From: Podocnemis expansa
Taxonomy: Eukaryota; Chordata; Testudines; Podocnemididae
Assembly: GCA_007922195.1 (NCBI GenBank)
Contig: ML681967.1
Coordinates: forward strand, 10,990,858-11,054,857
DNA: 64,000 nt
Reading direction: 5' to 3'
Part shown: one piece after another, positions 35,092 through 48,444 of the stretch
Position numbering within the stretch: position 1 is the first letter of the stretch
Layout of the letters: each line of letters starts with the position of its first letter
Translations under genes and position numbers: made by a program
The notes under the pieces: generated by a model
What the model saw: the letters and a program-made list of their open reading frames with translations, nothing else
The model's database searches: none
Told to the model about the DNA's origin: nothing

Positions 35092-37857
35092 TTCTAACCC
35101 CAGCACCATGAGTCTCAGAATCTGGGTTCACAGAGCTAATAGCAGCAATGCTGACATTCTTGCTCCAACTGAAGCTGGGCCTCTGAGACCCACCCCCCGC
35201 TTCCTGGGATTTGGAGGCCAAGCAGGAACATCTACACTGTGTGTTACAGGGCGCAAAATAGCACTCACATCTATAGGCACAGGCTCCAAGAACTGCTGCA
35301 TTTGTTTGGGGGTGGGGGGTTGTTTTTTGCAGGGTGGACATACCCCTGATGCGTGCAAAGTGCATGCTGGCTTTTTGTGCGGGTCGTTAAGATGGCACAC
35401 AAGGGAATTGGTTCCATACTGACTCAGAGGAAAGAGGGCCACCCACTGACTGCCTGGAACAGCTCCATTCTTCCACCAAGGCACCTCCCTACACACCCTC
35501 ATTTAGCTTCCAAGTATTGGAGGGAATCACAGTACGCCTTGTAGCATTGTGATATGGCTGCGAGGTGGATCCACCTTTTGCGGCGTTCCCAGAAGTTCTC
35601 TGTTCTGTCCTCCTCCCATGTTCATGATTGTTCTTCTTTCCCCCCAGATTTATTTTTCAGGCTGCAGTTTGGTTCTCATTGTTACTTTGCAGTCTCATTT
35701 TCAAACCAGAGGCTCTCAATTTCAGGAGGACAAAAGAGGAACACACAGCAATTTAGCCCTGAAATCAGAAAATGTTCCAGCTTTGAGGGGGGAGGGGGGA
35801 GAGCGGGTTAAAGTGAAAGCTTAATCAACCACCGCACTCTCAAAGAAAATTAAAGCCTCCTGAAGACAGTGAAGCATGGAGAGAATTCACAGGATAAAGG
35901 ATCAGAGAAGGATAGACAATCTTGCCCAGTACCACTTCCACTCAAGAAGGCATATGTCCTTGACAGACTTCTGCAACCATGGTTCTGAATTCTTTTGATG
36001 CTAACAGTGCAATGTCATTAGCGGGCACTGTGGTGTCTTCCATGTTCCCCTCTAAATCCCTATGAGGTCCTGCTGGTTTCTCCCAGTAAAAAAAAAAAGT
36101 CTGACATCATCCATTCTGCACTGAAACTGTGAGAGCCACTTCCCCAAAAGTAGAAATCACTGTGTTTAAAAAAAAAAAAAAAAAAAAAAAAAGAAAGCAA
36201 ACCATGCCAGGCTCAACCACTCCTGTCCTGTGTGAATCAATGTGGGCTTTGGACAACCCCCACCCCTGGCCCATGCATATCTGGCTTTGTTATTTTTGGG
36301 TCTGCCTCTGGAGGAGACTAGGCAGCCATGGATTCTGTTTGCATTCACTTACAAACTCCTCTCCACTGGAACACAAATGTGCTGGATTCAGAGGCGGCGA
36401 ACTCATCTCATACGTCACTGCTACAGAGGGAAGCAGGAGTACAGCCGGGGCACAAAGAGGAAGTTATCAGGCTTTTATCTTAGCACCATAGTGCCAACAT
36501 TCAGTACCAGCTGCTCTCTCCCACCCACCCTGGGAGAACATGACAGGCGATTAGATCCTGGAGAGAACAGACCTCTAATAAATCTGTTACATCCATGCAC
36601 TGGAGAGCAATTCACTCCACAGCAAAGCAAAAAAGTCATCTGTTGGGTAACTCAGCATCCTCCAAATGTTCCCTAAAACTCATCTGAAGTGGGTTCCTTG
36701 CTAGTGAAAGGCTGACATCCTTGGAGGGCAAAGCCCCAAGAACAGGTGCAGCGTGGAGAGTGACAGAGCCAGCTTCCACCCTAAACTATCCCCTGCCCAA
36801 TCGCCCTCAGAAGCCTGACGTATGGAGGGCAACTGAATTTCCGTGGCTCATTCAGGTCCTTGGCCTGCACATGACAGCCAGACAAGAGACAGCTTTCATG
36901 TCATGACTGGCATCTGTCTTTGGAATAGAGACAAGACATCTCTTCATGTAGGTGGAAATAAGAGAGAAGCTAAGTCCCTCCTTAACCTAGAAATACAGCC
37001 CAGCTCCACCCTAACAGGGATTCTCTGCAGAGAAGGAAGGCCACCCCTGTGATTCTCCCTAGCTCCTCAGCCTTTGCTGTCCACTCACTACACATGGCGT
37101 AAGAAGTCATGGGAACAGACACTACGAACTAGATTTCAACTCACCACATATGCCAGCAGCCTCTCCAGCAGTCCTGAACGCCATAAGGGACGCCAAATGG
37201 TTTACACTGTACTGCATGATGCAGTGTCCACTGAAATTACCAGATAGACTCCCACTGATCTCAGTGGATGTTAGATAAGGCCCTCTGGGAACAGACAGGA
37301 AAGTGCAACTCCTATCAACACTGCTGAACTGACCAGAATGAGCTGCACTTCAAGACTAGAAGTATCCCTGATGGCACCCCATGCTCAAATCCAACCCATT
37401 GTGCTTTGGAGGTTAAATCCTCAGCTCTTTACCACAGCACCTTTCCCTGTATAGCACCTTCTTCACCTGTGTGAGAGAATCTGTCATCAGGGAGAAGACT
37501 GGGCCATTTTTCCCAGCAGCATTTTGAAACTCAAGGAATCCCTGCTAGTTTCACCTTTCTGCAGCAGCTCCTGAGAGAGACCACTGAGGCAGGAGAACAG
37601 CCAGGGACTCATTGTACAGTGTGGTCATTTGGATGTAAAGGAGACAGACAAGAAAGTGGGGAAGGGAGAGAAAAAGGATGAGCAAAAAGAGCTACTGGTG
37701 ATAGAGCTGGTATCTGGAGGGAAAACACCCTTCAAAACTACATCTGCCAGAAATCATTTTGGAGTCTCCATACCCTCATCAGGAAAGAAGATCTGCTAGA
37801 CCAAAAAACACCCCCAAAACAAAAACCGACAGACACCGTCACAATGAGAAAAGAGCA

Positions 37858-38000
37858 CCAGGCAGCATGATCTAATGTAAAGAGCACCGGACTGAAAATC
37901 AAGACACTCGGCCCTGCCACTGACTTGCCGTTTGGATCTTCAGCAAGCCACTCACTCCCCCCCGGGTCTGTTTCCTCACCCAGCCTTGGTATTACTGATC
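37858..38000 (+). repeat. tRNA-derived SINE (MIR-like)
   Basis: The head is GGCAGCATGATCTAATGTAA then AGAGCACCGGACTG. The body is CGGCCCTGCCACTGACTTGC, CAAGCCACTCACTCC and GTCTGTTTCCTCACCC. The tail is not recognisable. Confidence 0.65.
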
Positions 38001-38184
38001 TACTGCTTATGGTGGCTTGCACACACAGTAAGGACATGCTAGCTTCTCCTCTGAGTTCTCACCCATTGGCAGGACACTGCTCACTCAAAAAGGTTTTGAT
38101 CTTTGTCCTCTGCAAAGTTGACAACTCAAAATCCCACAGAGCTAAGAACCTAACTATAAACAAGGGTTAAACTGATGGCATTGA

Positions 38185-38310
38185 TCATGTAACTTGGAGC
38201 AAGCCACTTTCCCTTTCCATGCCTCCATCTCCCTTCCTGTGTAATGGGAACAATACCTCCTCTGCAAAGCACTTGAACTCCGCAGATTAAAAGTGTTACA
38301 TCAGAAAAAG
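38185..38310 (+). repeat. MIR-type SINE fragment
   Basis: GAGCAAGCCACTTTCCCTTT, CATGCCTCCATCTCCC and TGTAATGGGAACAATACCTC are consecutive MIR body landmarks, followed by GCAAAGCACTTGAA. Confidence 0.6.
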
Positions 38311-40526
38311 GCACTACTATTTACTGTCAAATCCTTCAGAAATGCAAACAAACAACACAGAAACTTGCATTTACTTCTAAAAACATTTCCTATTTTACTG
38401 GTCCCAAAAGCCTTCAATAACATAGGAAATATGGTTATTTCTATTATTTTTATTAACGTTTAGAGTCATGAATGCATCCTGCCAGGTTAGATTTTATCAC
38501 TCTCCTTCTCTCCCTCATTTTAAAACCAAACCATTCTAAAGCCTAAACTCCGCTGACTGAGTTCTGTGCAACTCAGGAGTAACACCACTGATGTCAGTGA
38601 ATGGCACAGGTGTAACAGAGGAGGATGAGGCCCCTGGCATGAGAACACCGCACTGTGACAGACCAGTCACACTAGGCTTTGACCCCTAAGTAGCGGCATG
38701 CCAGACCATTTCCTGCCCACCTCTAATAGAGGTTCTTGACTTATCCTGTGCCCATGCCTGGGATCTATACACCTCAACCTGCAACCTTCTCTCCCACATT
38801 GGAAACAAAGCTGTTTCTATTTCCAGACTTTCTGCCATTCCTGTTGCACAGTCACTATTAATAACCATCTAACAGAGATGCAGGGAAGGGGGTGGGACAG
38901 GTGGCTGTAAGCCACCTTTCTGCCCTCTTGATTCTGCACTGTTGGGGAGAGGGAGCAGCTAGCCCAGTCTCCTCACCATTGCCTACAGGCTGCATTTCAG
39001 CCCCAAAGCGCCTAGTGCAATGGGCACATCCTTTGCTTGGACAACTGAGAGGTGCTTACATTAGCTCTGTGCAAGGGGAATTCCGCCATGGTGTGTCTTT
39101 GTGCCCTCATATGCCACTGCAGCACACCAAGACTGGGGCATGAACCCGAACAAGCCGCACTCTACATACATCTGGAAAAGATTCAGGTCACAGTGTGGGC
39201 TGGTAAATGCACAGGGAAGAGCTGGCTGAATTTGCATCCAGGTCCATGACATTTGCCATCAATCTCTACTGCTAGATCCATGACTACGCCTGGACTCCCA
39301 GATAGCAGGTGCAGCCACAAACACATTTTCCATCTGCACCTAGACCATAAGGTCCAACTACTTCTCTCCAACGCAGGGACCTTGCCACCACAATCTATGG
39401 CCCCATCATGCCCAGATTCAATTGCCACAATGTGCTCCAGGAGGGCCTGCCTGCAGCAGACACCCTAAAATTGAGGCAAGCTCCAAATACCATGGCAGGT
39501 TTCTCAAGGGACATGGCACATTAGGAGGCCGCCGTCACTCTAGTACTCTGAGCGCCCACACGGCCTGCCCCCAGATGTCTGGGTGGAACTCACAACACCT
39601 GCACGAAGCTATAAAACTCCAGTTTGGAATCAGAGAGCTCTCCTCCCTCCATATCCCATGCTGCTCTGCCACTGAGCTGTACCACCCAGCAGCCAGGACC
39701 TTCTGAAAGGGGTACTCAACCCACCCAACCACTCAAAGCTAGCGCCACCTTTTCTGTAGCATACACAGCCTCCACCCCCTCCAGCTCCCCAATTCTGAAC
39801 TGGCAGCAGCAAGCTTGATGGGCCCAGCCAAGGGGGGCTTCTTTGGTGGACAGCTGACTACATGGTTATTATAGTCACAGCCTTAGATCTCGAGGACAGC
39901 GGGGCTGCTAGAATTTACGGTACCAGCCCAGCACACACGCTGCCCTGGCAGAACACCATCTTGCAGCTTCTTAGAGCGTCAAATCGGCACTGGGGAAGGG
40001 CCAGAGCCAGGACTGTAACTAACAGCATGAGCTTCTGGTATCCAAGCCACCCTGAGTCTCTGCAGCACAAGGCCCAGCCAGCAGCAACTCAAGGAGCATC
40101 AATTATTTATAGATTTAAAGATGGGGGTGGGGGGAAGCAGGGAAACTTACAAGACCAGAGCAGAAGCTGAGAAGCATCTTTCGTTACATAACAGAAGAGC
40201 AAAGAACCCGTGACATGGAGGCGGCTGGGCTTTGCTTATGGACCCTCTCCCCCATCCTCCATCATCCTCTCTTCTTCTTCCAGCCAGAGGACGGGAATCG
40301 AAAGGTGAAGAGGAACACAGTGTCTGCTGCAAGGGGAAATCCTGCAACAGCAGCTGAGGCTGCAATACGGGCAACAGCAATCGCATCGGCTTGTGCAGTT
40401 GGCATTCAGACACTATCAGTTCAGAGCCCGACCACAAGGGCAGTGAGGGGAAGGCGGGGGAGACAGTGCATTCAGATTTCAAACCCAATTAGCAACTTTA
40501 CTGCACACAAAAGGGAATTTGCTCCA

Positions 40527-40554
40527 ACACACACACACACACACACACACACAC
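40527..40554. repeat. (AC)14 microsatellite
   Basis: Fourteen uninterrupted AC dinucleotides, likely to vary in length between individuals. Confidence 0.97.
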
Positions 40555-42092
40555 TTTCTAGAGACCTCGCATTCAAGCTGATCTCAACACCGGAGTAGGG
40601 CAAAGTGCCAGCTTCTTCCATGCCAGGAGAGCAGGGAAAAAGTGTCACAGCTCTGCATTAAATTCTAGGTGAGAAAACTTGTCGCCCAGCATCACTGCTT
40701 GCCCCTAGCAGCTGGGAAGAGGGAAAGCACCAGCTGGGATTCTGACTCAGGGGATGTCCACGGACTCTGGTCAGCAGTGGATAAAGTCAGGGCCCAAGCA
40801 TATTTTTTGAGACTCGGTATAAACATGTGACATGGGCCCTGCTCACACATGGTAATGAGGGTTGGGCCCCCTAGTGTATCCTCCCCCACCCACATGGGGC
40901 CTTCGATAAAGTAGACTGAAGCAGGTGAAGGTGCCAGGGAGACGGCAGTGACACTTGCTCAAGGCAGGGCAGAGGACAGCTGATGCTTTTAACTAAGGAG
41001 ATAGAAGTACACTCTCCTCCCATTACCCAGGAATGTGTCTTTTGTATCAGGCTCTGCCTAACGGGAGTGAGCTAAATTTGATATCTCTTCCACCCAGACC
41101 AAAGGAAGGAGCTCTCTCTCTCTAGAGCTACAGCTACATGGCTTGCTGAAGGAGGGCTAGGTGCTGTTCAACACTTGCATTTTTAGCTCCTGCTCCTGCA
41201 ATCATCTGCCCATAGCCGCTCCTGCGTCTACCCCGCTGCACAGCACTTCAATTCCTGCCTCCGCTGCAGCTCATTGGTTTGCCATGTGAACCAACGAAGT
41301 GAAATGGACCCAACTGTCACTTTTGCTGCTTCCCATAAAGTTTGGAAGAACAAAGGATAAAACTGACCAGGGTCTTATCTGTTTCACTTTCCTGCTGGGC
41401 TAAGCTAAGAGCAGCAGAGGATGCACTAGAGATGTCTTCCTGAAACTACCAACAGACAACACTGTTCCATCTCATGCCTACAAGATTCTTCCTCTGAGAG
41501 AATCTTTTTCTTTGAATGAAAAGTTAATTGGCTGTAGAAAGTGATGGCTTCCCTCACTATCTAATCACCCTGCTTATCATTGGTCACTGCATGTGTCTCC
41601 CCTTGGATCAACAGGCCTCAACATCAGAAACTCCTAGCCAAACTAAATTTCCCCTTTCTTAAAGGGTGATTTAAGTCTTAAAAAAAAACCCACACAAACA
41701 AACAAAAAAAAAACACAGGGAATTACATCTTCTCTGAACGGTTCTATCAACCGCTGTTACAAAAACCACCTACAATTACCATAACTGAAAGATCAGAGTG
41801 AAAAACGAGTTCTTCCTTGATCTCCCCAATGGTTGGCTCTGTGCACTCAACAGCACTCTGGGTATATAGTTAGTTTCACTGCTTCTCTCCTGGTTAGGGA
41901 GTTTACAAGGGCCTTTCATACATCAAATAGGGCGAGAAAAAACATTAAAACAATGTTATTGTAAAACCACAAAAATTTGCACTCAAGGGTAGACGGAGGA
42001 CCTGAAGTTATCTTACACTTAGTTGTGACCCTCTCTATACTCTTTGGGGTTTTGTACCAGTGTAATACAGCCACTGTGGATGCTCCTATGCC

Positions 42093-42480
42093 AGTGGTTT
42101 CCAAATGTTTTCCCTGAATGACACCATTTTCAGATGCATTGTTTCCTACTACCCCAGACGGCATGGCGGCTGCCGTTTAAAAATGGTGCTGTTCCTGCAG
42201 AATGACCTCACTTGCAAGGAGGATGCCATTTTACTTTACAAAACGGCATCCTCTGAACTGCTTGAGCTCACAAACATAGGGTGAGGTCATGCTGCATGGA
42301 AGGCACCTTTCTGTAGAACTAAACAGCTTCCTCTGTGCAACACAACCTTGTGCAAATGGCACGTGTAACATCACGCTGTGCAAAGGCCGCCATTTTGAAC
42401 AACGGCATGCTCAGGATTGCGGTGTCTGCATTTGCTGATGAAGCAAACCCACATGGGGTAATGGCCTACAGTTCGGGAAT
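42093..42480 (+). repeat. Possible truncated hAT-like element
   Basis: CAGTGGTTTCCAAATGTTTT resembles the left terminus of hAT elements of the CAGTGGTTCC type (compare 52790). The following sequence repeats short ATGGTGC and GCCATTTT phrases around CpG-rich words. No right terminus or target duplication was identified. Confidence 0.35.
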
Positions 42481-43688
42481 TGGTGCCCTACACCTTAATC
42501 TAGAAGTGCAGGGTATAAACTGCACCCGCATCATCATATTTTTCTCTGCCTCTCCACATCAGGCTTTAGCAGTGTTTAACCACACAAAACCACTGCGTAT
42601 TTCCCTAACCTACAGCTCCATAATCCACCCTGGGTATTTGCAGGTGATCCTCACATTTCCAGCTTTTGAAGAGTGCTCTACCCCACACACACCTTGTGCA
42701 CCATGGGTGAACCCCTAGTGTGCACACTCTTCTATCGGTTGAAGAGCTGATGTCGCTGCTTTAGCTTCGATTCATTTGTAATTTAGATAAATGGCTGCGC
42801 AGGCAGTAGGAAAGAGACCAACCCTGAGGTTTACAAGAAATACAAAGCTACAACAGCCAGGAAACAGAACTGAAACTGCACCTCAAACTCACCCTTCTAT
42901 GGTGAAGGACTGCAGCTTATACACAGTCTAGCACTGATGAACACCATCCCGTGCTGCCACACAACGGAGGCAGATTAAGGCAGGAGTGGCTCATTGTTTT
43001 TGTACAATAAGCCAACCCATCAAGCTCCAAACAGGTTTTGTGCTAAATTTTCTTTTATTCCCAGCTTAACAATCAGAAGAAAGTAACCGGGGACAGCAAG
43101 TACACTTGCCAAATTGGGACCTGGCAGCTGACACAGGTTAGAAAAGCACTCACCGTCTCTACAGTTTAAACGACACTTTCATTCAAACTTCCCACCCCTG
43201 CCATTGGCAGGGCGGCACACATTGCAATAACTGTAGAGGTGCTTGTACAGACGAGGCATCTGCTGGAGTTTTACTCACCTACACCTTATACAAGTGAATG
43301 GCAACAGCACAATTGCGACCAGCTGCAGGCCAGGTCTCTGCAAACGCTCCAAGCCTGGCGGAGTGGAACAAGTGGGAAACTTCAGAGGGAAAGACCAGAA
43401 CAGACACAGCCTCAGACCACTTCACAAAGCATACTTGTGCAATGATTGTGCAGTGAAGCATATCCCTTGAATGCATGGGATTCAGACAGTCAACTTCAGC
43501 CACAGGGTAAGCGGGTGCAGCTCTGTCAAAGTTTGGAACAACAGCTTCAGCAGCCAAGAGTTGAATTCATCCACCAAACAGGCAGCAACAGCGCAAGTTT
43601 TACCTGTACAGCTCCCCCAAGAGGCCTTGCTGCTGCTTCTCCACAGGTGTGGACGGGCTCAGGGGACCACTTCACCTCTGACTGTTTA

Positions 43689-44060
43689 GAGTATGTCTAC
43701 GCTTCAATGTAAGTCCACACTCAGGCAGAAGCCCAAACCCCCATTCCCTCTACACACAATTCTGTCCAATTTGTGAAGAATTTGAGTCCAAATCCTGGGT
43801 GATAGCAGGTAGGGTGCTCAGGCCCAGACACCATCATTTTGTAGTGTGGACACAGCTCAGACCCCGGTCCCCCAGACTCAAGTCCTGATAGTCTGCCAAA
43901 GCTATCCCACAATCCTGTGGGACAGCATCCTTTGCCTTTGCTATCCCAAGACTGGCCCAGAAAATGGGAACAAACACCTCAGGGCCGAGTGCAGCTCCTC
44001 TGTGTTTAACCCAACAAAGGGGGTAGTAGTGAACAATTTTACAGTACAGGGACCTGCCCC
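43689..44060. repeat. Possible diverged DNA element (GTATGTCTACGC type)
   Basis: It starts with GAGTATGTCTACGCTTCAAT, contains TAGTGTGGACACAGCTCAGA inside, and resembles the GTCTACAC family. Ends and duplications are unclear. Confidence 0.35.
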
Positions 44061-46480
44061 TTAGACCTGGGTTCACACCACTAACTCCTTTCTGTCTCTT
44101 TCATCTGCTCAACAGTTTTACAGATCAAGATGGTTGGGGGTTTTTGTCAGTTCAAGGGAAAAACAGTCACTAGCAAAACCACTTTTAATTCTAGTCAATT
44201 AATCTTGTCACCACAATATCCCGTTACACAACTCAGCACTGTGAACACTGACACAAAGGTTCTACAGCATACAAAGGCTTTGAACCAGCAAGCCACCTAC
44301 ACACTGTACAGTACCAAAGGCCTCTGGCTGAGCTGCATGGACAGACCTGTACTTCTGCTGGGTCCTTGATTCCTGTCCTGGGTGGGATCTGCAGAGGTGG
44401 GAGAATTCACCCATATGGATCCAACTACGAGATCAAGACCATCCCAAGATGCTTGAGAGACAACAAAGGGATTAAACCAAACCAAATCACTCTGCGCTGG
44501 GGTCAAAAATCCACACTCCAAAGCTCCATCCCAATACAACTGGAGTAAGTCAAGTGATAAGCCTTTGAGAGAGTTAATGATGGAAAAACCTGACAAGAAC
44601 ACACTGAATCAAAACACTAGTTCTACAGGGCCTGGCTTCCTACCTGCAGCATACATGATGTGCCCGGGGAGCAACCCTAGAGCTACAGCTACAGGTGCAA
44701 ATGTGTATGTGTGTGGAGCTAGGTAAAATTCCTTCCTGACCTTTGATCAGACAACTATCCAGGCTGATCTTAATTCCAACCACACCATTTAGCTTTTCCA
44801 TCTCCCACCGACAGGCTCAAATGCCATCGGCCAACTACACTGTGTGAAAAAACAGTTCCTTCCCTGTATGCCCCTTGCACCCATATTGTAATATGAGATT
44901 GATGTTTTCACCAGCCCCTTCACAATCATAAATGTCTCCATCAAGGCTCCCTTCCACTCACCTTCAGTGTAGGTAAAATAACACCAGACTTTTTTAAACA
45001 TCTCATTATACAGAGAGTCTCCCGAAACCCATAATCAGAGCCTCAACAATGGCAGAGTAAGGGTGACACACAAAAATGGCTGCTGACTATTCTACCGTGC
45101 CCTGGACTCAAAGGCAAGGGCAATAACACAGATCCTTTGCTGGTCCCATAGCTCAGCGTCCAGAAATACGACTCATTTATTGTTGGGAGGGGAAGGAAAA
45201 ATCCAAACTCTCTGCCTTCAATAGCTTTCTTGGTCTTTTTCCCCCTCATGCAGATTTGAAAAGCTAAGCCTGGCGAGCACTGAAGCACCACTCTCTATCT
45301 CAGATGAAATGCACATTAGGTGACAGCAGCAGCTTCTCATTCATCCTAAACCAACACGTATAGCCAATGGAGCCAGGAGTCCTAGGCCCCTTGATCCCTG
45401 GGCTTACAGAAAACCCAGCAAACGGAATCAAAGCAGCCTGTGGGCCTCAGATCCTCATCCGCAGCCCTGAGCACAGGAACCTTGGGTGAGAATGATCTCT
45501 GCATATGCAACACCACTCTCTGGTCTCCCAGGCTCACTATGGGAAGGAAGAAATGGTCAGCGAACAGATGATGGAGCCTCCATTGTTTCAGCTGCTGTCA
45601 TCTGGGCACTGTCAGGACGGCTGTGAGAAACAAGCCAGCCTTCACCAATTGTCACAGGGCGGGATGGGCTTGGGCAGACATGGAAGTATCAAGGTTTTAG
45701 CAGGTGACTCTCACCCTTCCCACCCTTGCAGTTAGAAGCCATCTCCCCTCCCGCGCTGCAGAGGAAACTTGCAGTTTGACCCCTCTATTTGTTTGAAAGG
45801 GGGGAGTAAACCAGTAACCCACCCATTCAAATCCACTTCAGCCACACCAGCTTTTCAAACCCAAAGTACGGGGGTTACATACAGACACCACTCACTCCTG
45901 ACAAAACTGCATACCCAACACACCCTGATCTGGTTATGGGAAGAAAGGCGGTGGGGGGGGGGGTGTTTTGGTTTGGGTTTTTGTGCAGGGAGGGGAGAAG
46001 AGATCACAGGCCTGGTCCAAAGGGGAGAGTGGCTGAAGCCCTCCACAGACTCACATGCAATATGAAAAGTCTTGTCTTTTCTGGCTTCCCCATTTGGGAA
46101 CTGGTGACAAAACTGGGCCAAGCTGCCAAAGCGGGTGCTGCCTCTGGCAGATCACTGCAGGGTGCACGGGCAGGAAGTCCCCCGTCTGTGCCCGCAAAGG
46201 GGCTGCACAGGCCTCATGTGAAGACCCAGGCGGCTCTCTATAGGGCTGGGGAGCCCGACGGGAGGACAATGAGCTGTTGGGTGCACCTCCCAGAACTCCC
46301 GGGATTACTGCTCAGACCCACTAGCGGACTGGAAGTTAGGGGAAACTCTGATCCCGGGGTGCAGCCAACCAGGTGCAGCCTGGGGGGCTCTAGAAAGGCG
46401 GCGGGGAGGATGCAATCTCGGTCCCCATAGTAACCAGTCCCCTCCGCCCCCAAAGCAGTGGGGGGGTCCCGTGTACTCAC

Positions 46481-46950
46481 CTCTCTTCAGCTTCCCAGCT
46501 GCCTCCGGCTCCACTTCCCAGTCGGGGAGGCGGCTCCTTGGCGTGGGACTCAGCCGGCGGCGGGGTATTCCATGCGGCCGGGGGTCCCCGGCTCTGCAGG
46601 GCCGGGAAGGGAGGCGAGCAGCGGGAGGGGCCCGGAGGGGTGGGGTCGGGGGTGCTCGGCTGGCGGCGGGCCCGGGGTGGGAGGGATCGGGGAGAGGGCG
46701 GGGGTGGGGAAGAGGAAACAATGTAGCAGCGGCCGACGGGAGGATTCCAATTTCGAACGCTGCCGGCTTGCTCGGAACGCGGCGAGCGTTCGATCGCGGA
46801 ACGCCGCGGCAGGCGGGGTTCGGAGCGCGCCGGGAGCAGAGCTGGGCACACCGGGCACGGAGCGAGTCAGCCCCCCACCGGCCTAGAGGGAGCGGGGAAG
46901 GGTGGCGCGGGGAGGCCCGGCGCGATGGCCGGGGAGGCAGGCGGCACGGT
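46481..46950 (-). other. CSK: CSK non-coding exon 1 (3' end firm, 5' end approximate)
   Basis: On the minus strand the exon ends GCTGAAGAGAG, followed by GTGAGTACAC (46480-46471), a near-consensus donor. The transcription start is not visible and may lie anywhere from about 46.85 to 47.2 kb. In mammals CSK also has a non-coding first exon, a long intron, and then the exon with the start codon. Assignment to CSK rests on orientation, distance and the matching acceptor at 1729. Confidence 0.6.
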
Positions 46951-47034
46951 CGGTGCGGAGCTCGCTCTCTCTCTCCCTCGCCCCGCTCCCTCGCCTCGGG
47001 CTCAGCTGGGAGAGGAGAGCTGGCGGGGCCTGCT

Positions 47035-47066
47035 GGGGGAAGGCAACGGAGCCCAGCCCCGAATCC
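47035..47066 (+). repeat. 32-bp segment shared with 48499-48530
   Basis: An exact 32-base copy in the same orientation lies 1,464 bp away inside a hAT element. The segment starts GGGGGAAGGCAACGG and ends CCCCGAATCC. The flanks differ immediately on both sides. This copy sits within the CpG island. Confidence 0.95.
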
Positions 47067-47559
47067 GGATTCCGGCCGCTTCCAACAACGCGCCTGCGCC
47101 GCCTGGGCTCCCCCGCCCAGCTCCCCTCCCTGTGAGGCGGAGGCATGGACGACGCGCCACCTGCTGGGCATCCCGAAGCATTGAGACGGCGAGGCGGGGC
47201 GGGGACTACACGTGCGACCGATGGCGGGAGGGTAGCTGGGGTAACAAATGGGGGAGGCCTGGAGGCAGGGATTCCCTCACACCCCCCTATACCCACCTGA
47301 ATTTCCCAACACCCACCAGTTGTCAGCTAGTAACAGTGTCATGTCAAATTAGTGAGCACCCCCTAAACCTCCCGCTACGCCCCCCCCCATTTCAAGTCCT
47401 GAGGAGAATACTGACGAGAGGGCAATTGATCTGAGACTCCCGTCCTAACTGAAGTGGGTGCACCCAAATCCATCCAGTAGTGGTGTGTAGGCACCTGATA
47501 CGCACCTTTCAAACTGCATTGCATTGGGGTCATTCGAAAAGGGCTGTCATGGTTGTGGG

Positions 47560-47746
47560 CAATGTTCCCTCTAATTACTCATAGACTGTGTGAACAAACA
47601 ATTTCTTTGTGTGCACAAAAACATTTCTTTGTGAGCACCAATATTAGTACTATTGAATTTTTTTTGTGCAAACTTTATTTTGTTGTGTGTGCAGGTTTCA
47701 TGACCTGTGTGCACATGCACACGCGCACAGCTTAGAGGGAACGGTG
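47560..47746. mobile_element. Non-autonomous inverted-repeat element (GTTCCCTCTAA type)
   Basis: The left end CAATGTTCCCTCTAATTAC and right end CTTAGAGGGAACGGTG are inverted copies with two mismatches in the conserved part. The interior is TG-rich (TTTGTGTGCACAAAAAC). This fits a hAT-type miniature element of reptiles, though the 8-bp duplication is not clear. Confidence 0.6.
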
Positions 47747-47924
47747 TTGGGTGGTGCAGCTTTTTGAAGTGTGATGCTCTCATTTTGTCTCCCAGTCCCA
47801 GCAAACATGACCTAAGTGTGACAAAGTCAGGCTCATACGGACCTTTGGTGGCTGGGAATGCAGCAGTCGGAGTGCTTCATTCTGGACTCCTTTGGCTTTC
47901 TCATGCAGCCCTGTTTGCACGCCC

Positions 47925-48000
47925 TGTGGCACAATGAGGCTCTGATCTTGAGTGGGGACTCTTGTGTGAGTGCTAATACAAATAAATAATAGATATTATT
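47925..48000 (+). repeat. SINE 3' tail
   Basis: GGCACAATGAGGCTCTGATC, TTGAGTGGGGACTC and GTGCTAATACAAATAAATAA match the tail of the SINE at 31075-31330. Confidence 0.55.
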
Positions 48001-48444
48001 TTTACTCCACCTTGATCAAAGTACAAATACCGGTCTGTGGATCAGATGTCATAGCTGCTTCTATTTCCTCAAAGAACTTCTCCCTTCCTTCCAGTATCAT
48101 TTCTGTTTTCCCCACATGGGGCCTGAGGCAGCTCCACTTTTCACTGCATGTCTCTCACGCAGGCAGATGGTTGAGGAAAAGCACTGTCCACCAACAATGC
48201 ATGTGATGCATGACTGTCATCAGGATGGCTGACAGAGGAGCTTATAACATCTTCCCAAATCCCTAGCGTTCTAGAGAAAGAGAAGGAAAGGAAGAAGAGG
48301 GGATTTGATCCCTATCGGACTGCACAGGTGACCGCCCTCAAAGGAGTATTCCAGCAAATTCAGGACAATATTAATCGTAGGTGGCATTTCCATAGCATTT
48401 GCCACCTTCAAAGCGCTGTACAGATTGGACTGTGTGATCTAGAG

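Larger units (their letters stand above)
1729..46480 (-). other. CSK: CSK intron 1, about 44.8 kb
   Basis: Inferred first intron between the donor at 46480 and the acceptor at 1729. It holds family A palindromic retroelements, hAT miniature elements, CR1 tails and MIR/CORE SINEs, listed separately. Long stretches where I recognise little are about 1.8-4.6 kb, 5.6-7.7 kb, 10.0-11.4 kb, 12.0-13.4 kb, 13.6-15.5 kb, 18.0-23.4 kb, 35.1-37.8 kb and 38.4-42.0 kb. Open frames of 100-240 codons in it (for example 18090-18800 on the plus strand) show no known motif, splice context or homology I recognise. A long CSK intron 1 is also known in mammals. Confidence 0.7.
46380..47250. promoter_or_regulatory. 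CSK: CpG island, inferred CSK promoter
   Basis: This is the only strongly GC- and CpG-rich block in the window. It includes GGCGGGGCGGGG at 47193-47204 (Sp1-like) and GCGCCTGCGCC at 47090-47100 (NRF1-like). There is no TATA box, as is usual for housekeeping promoters. On the minus strand it leads into a splice donor at 46480 in the right orientation for CSK. I saw no comparable plus-strand first exon, but a divergent transcript is not excluded. Long open frames here (up to 288 codons on the minus strand) follow from high GC and have no recognisable domain. Confidence 0.75.

Noticed and set aside
36166..36195. A poly(A) run as the tail of a processed pseudogene
   Set aside because: No recognisable gene-derived sequence lies upstream and no target duplication was seen; probably a simple A tract.
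46305..47171. A 288-codon minus-strand and a 237-codon plus-strand open frame in the CpG island
   Set aside because: Both are Pro/Arg/Gly/Ala-rich, as expected by chance in very GC-rich DNA, overlap each other on opposite strands, and show no domain or splice support. The island fits a promoter with a non-coding exon.
48340..48425. A possible exon near 48.4 kb upstream of CSK
   Set aside because: The sequence fits an old LINE/SINE tail (ATAGCATTTGCCACCTTCAA, AGCGCTGTACAGA) and has no splice context.
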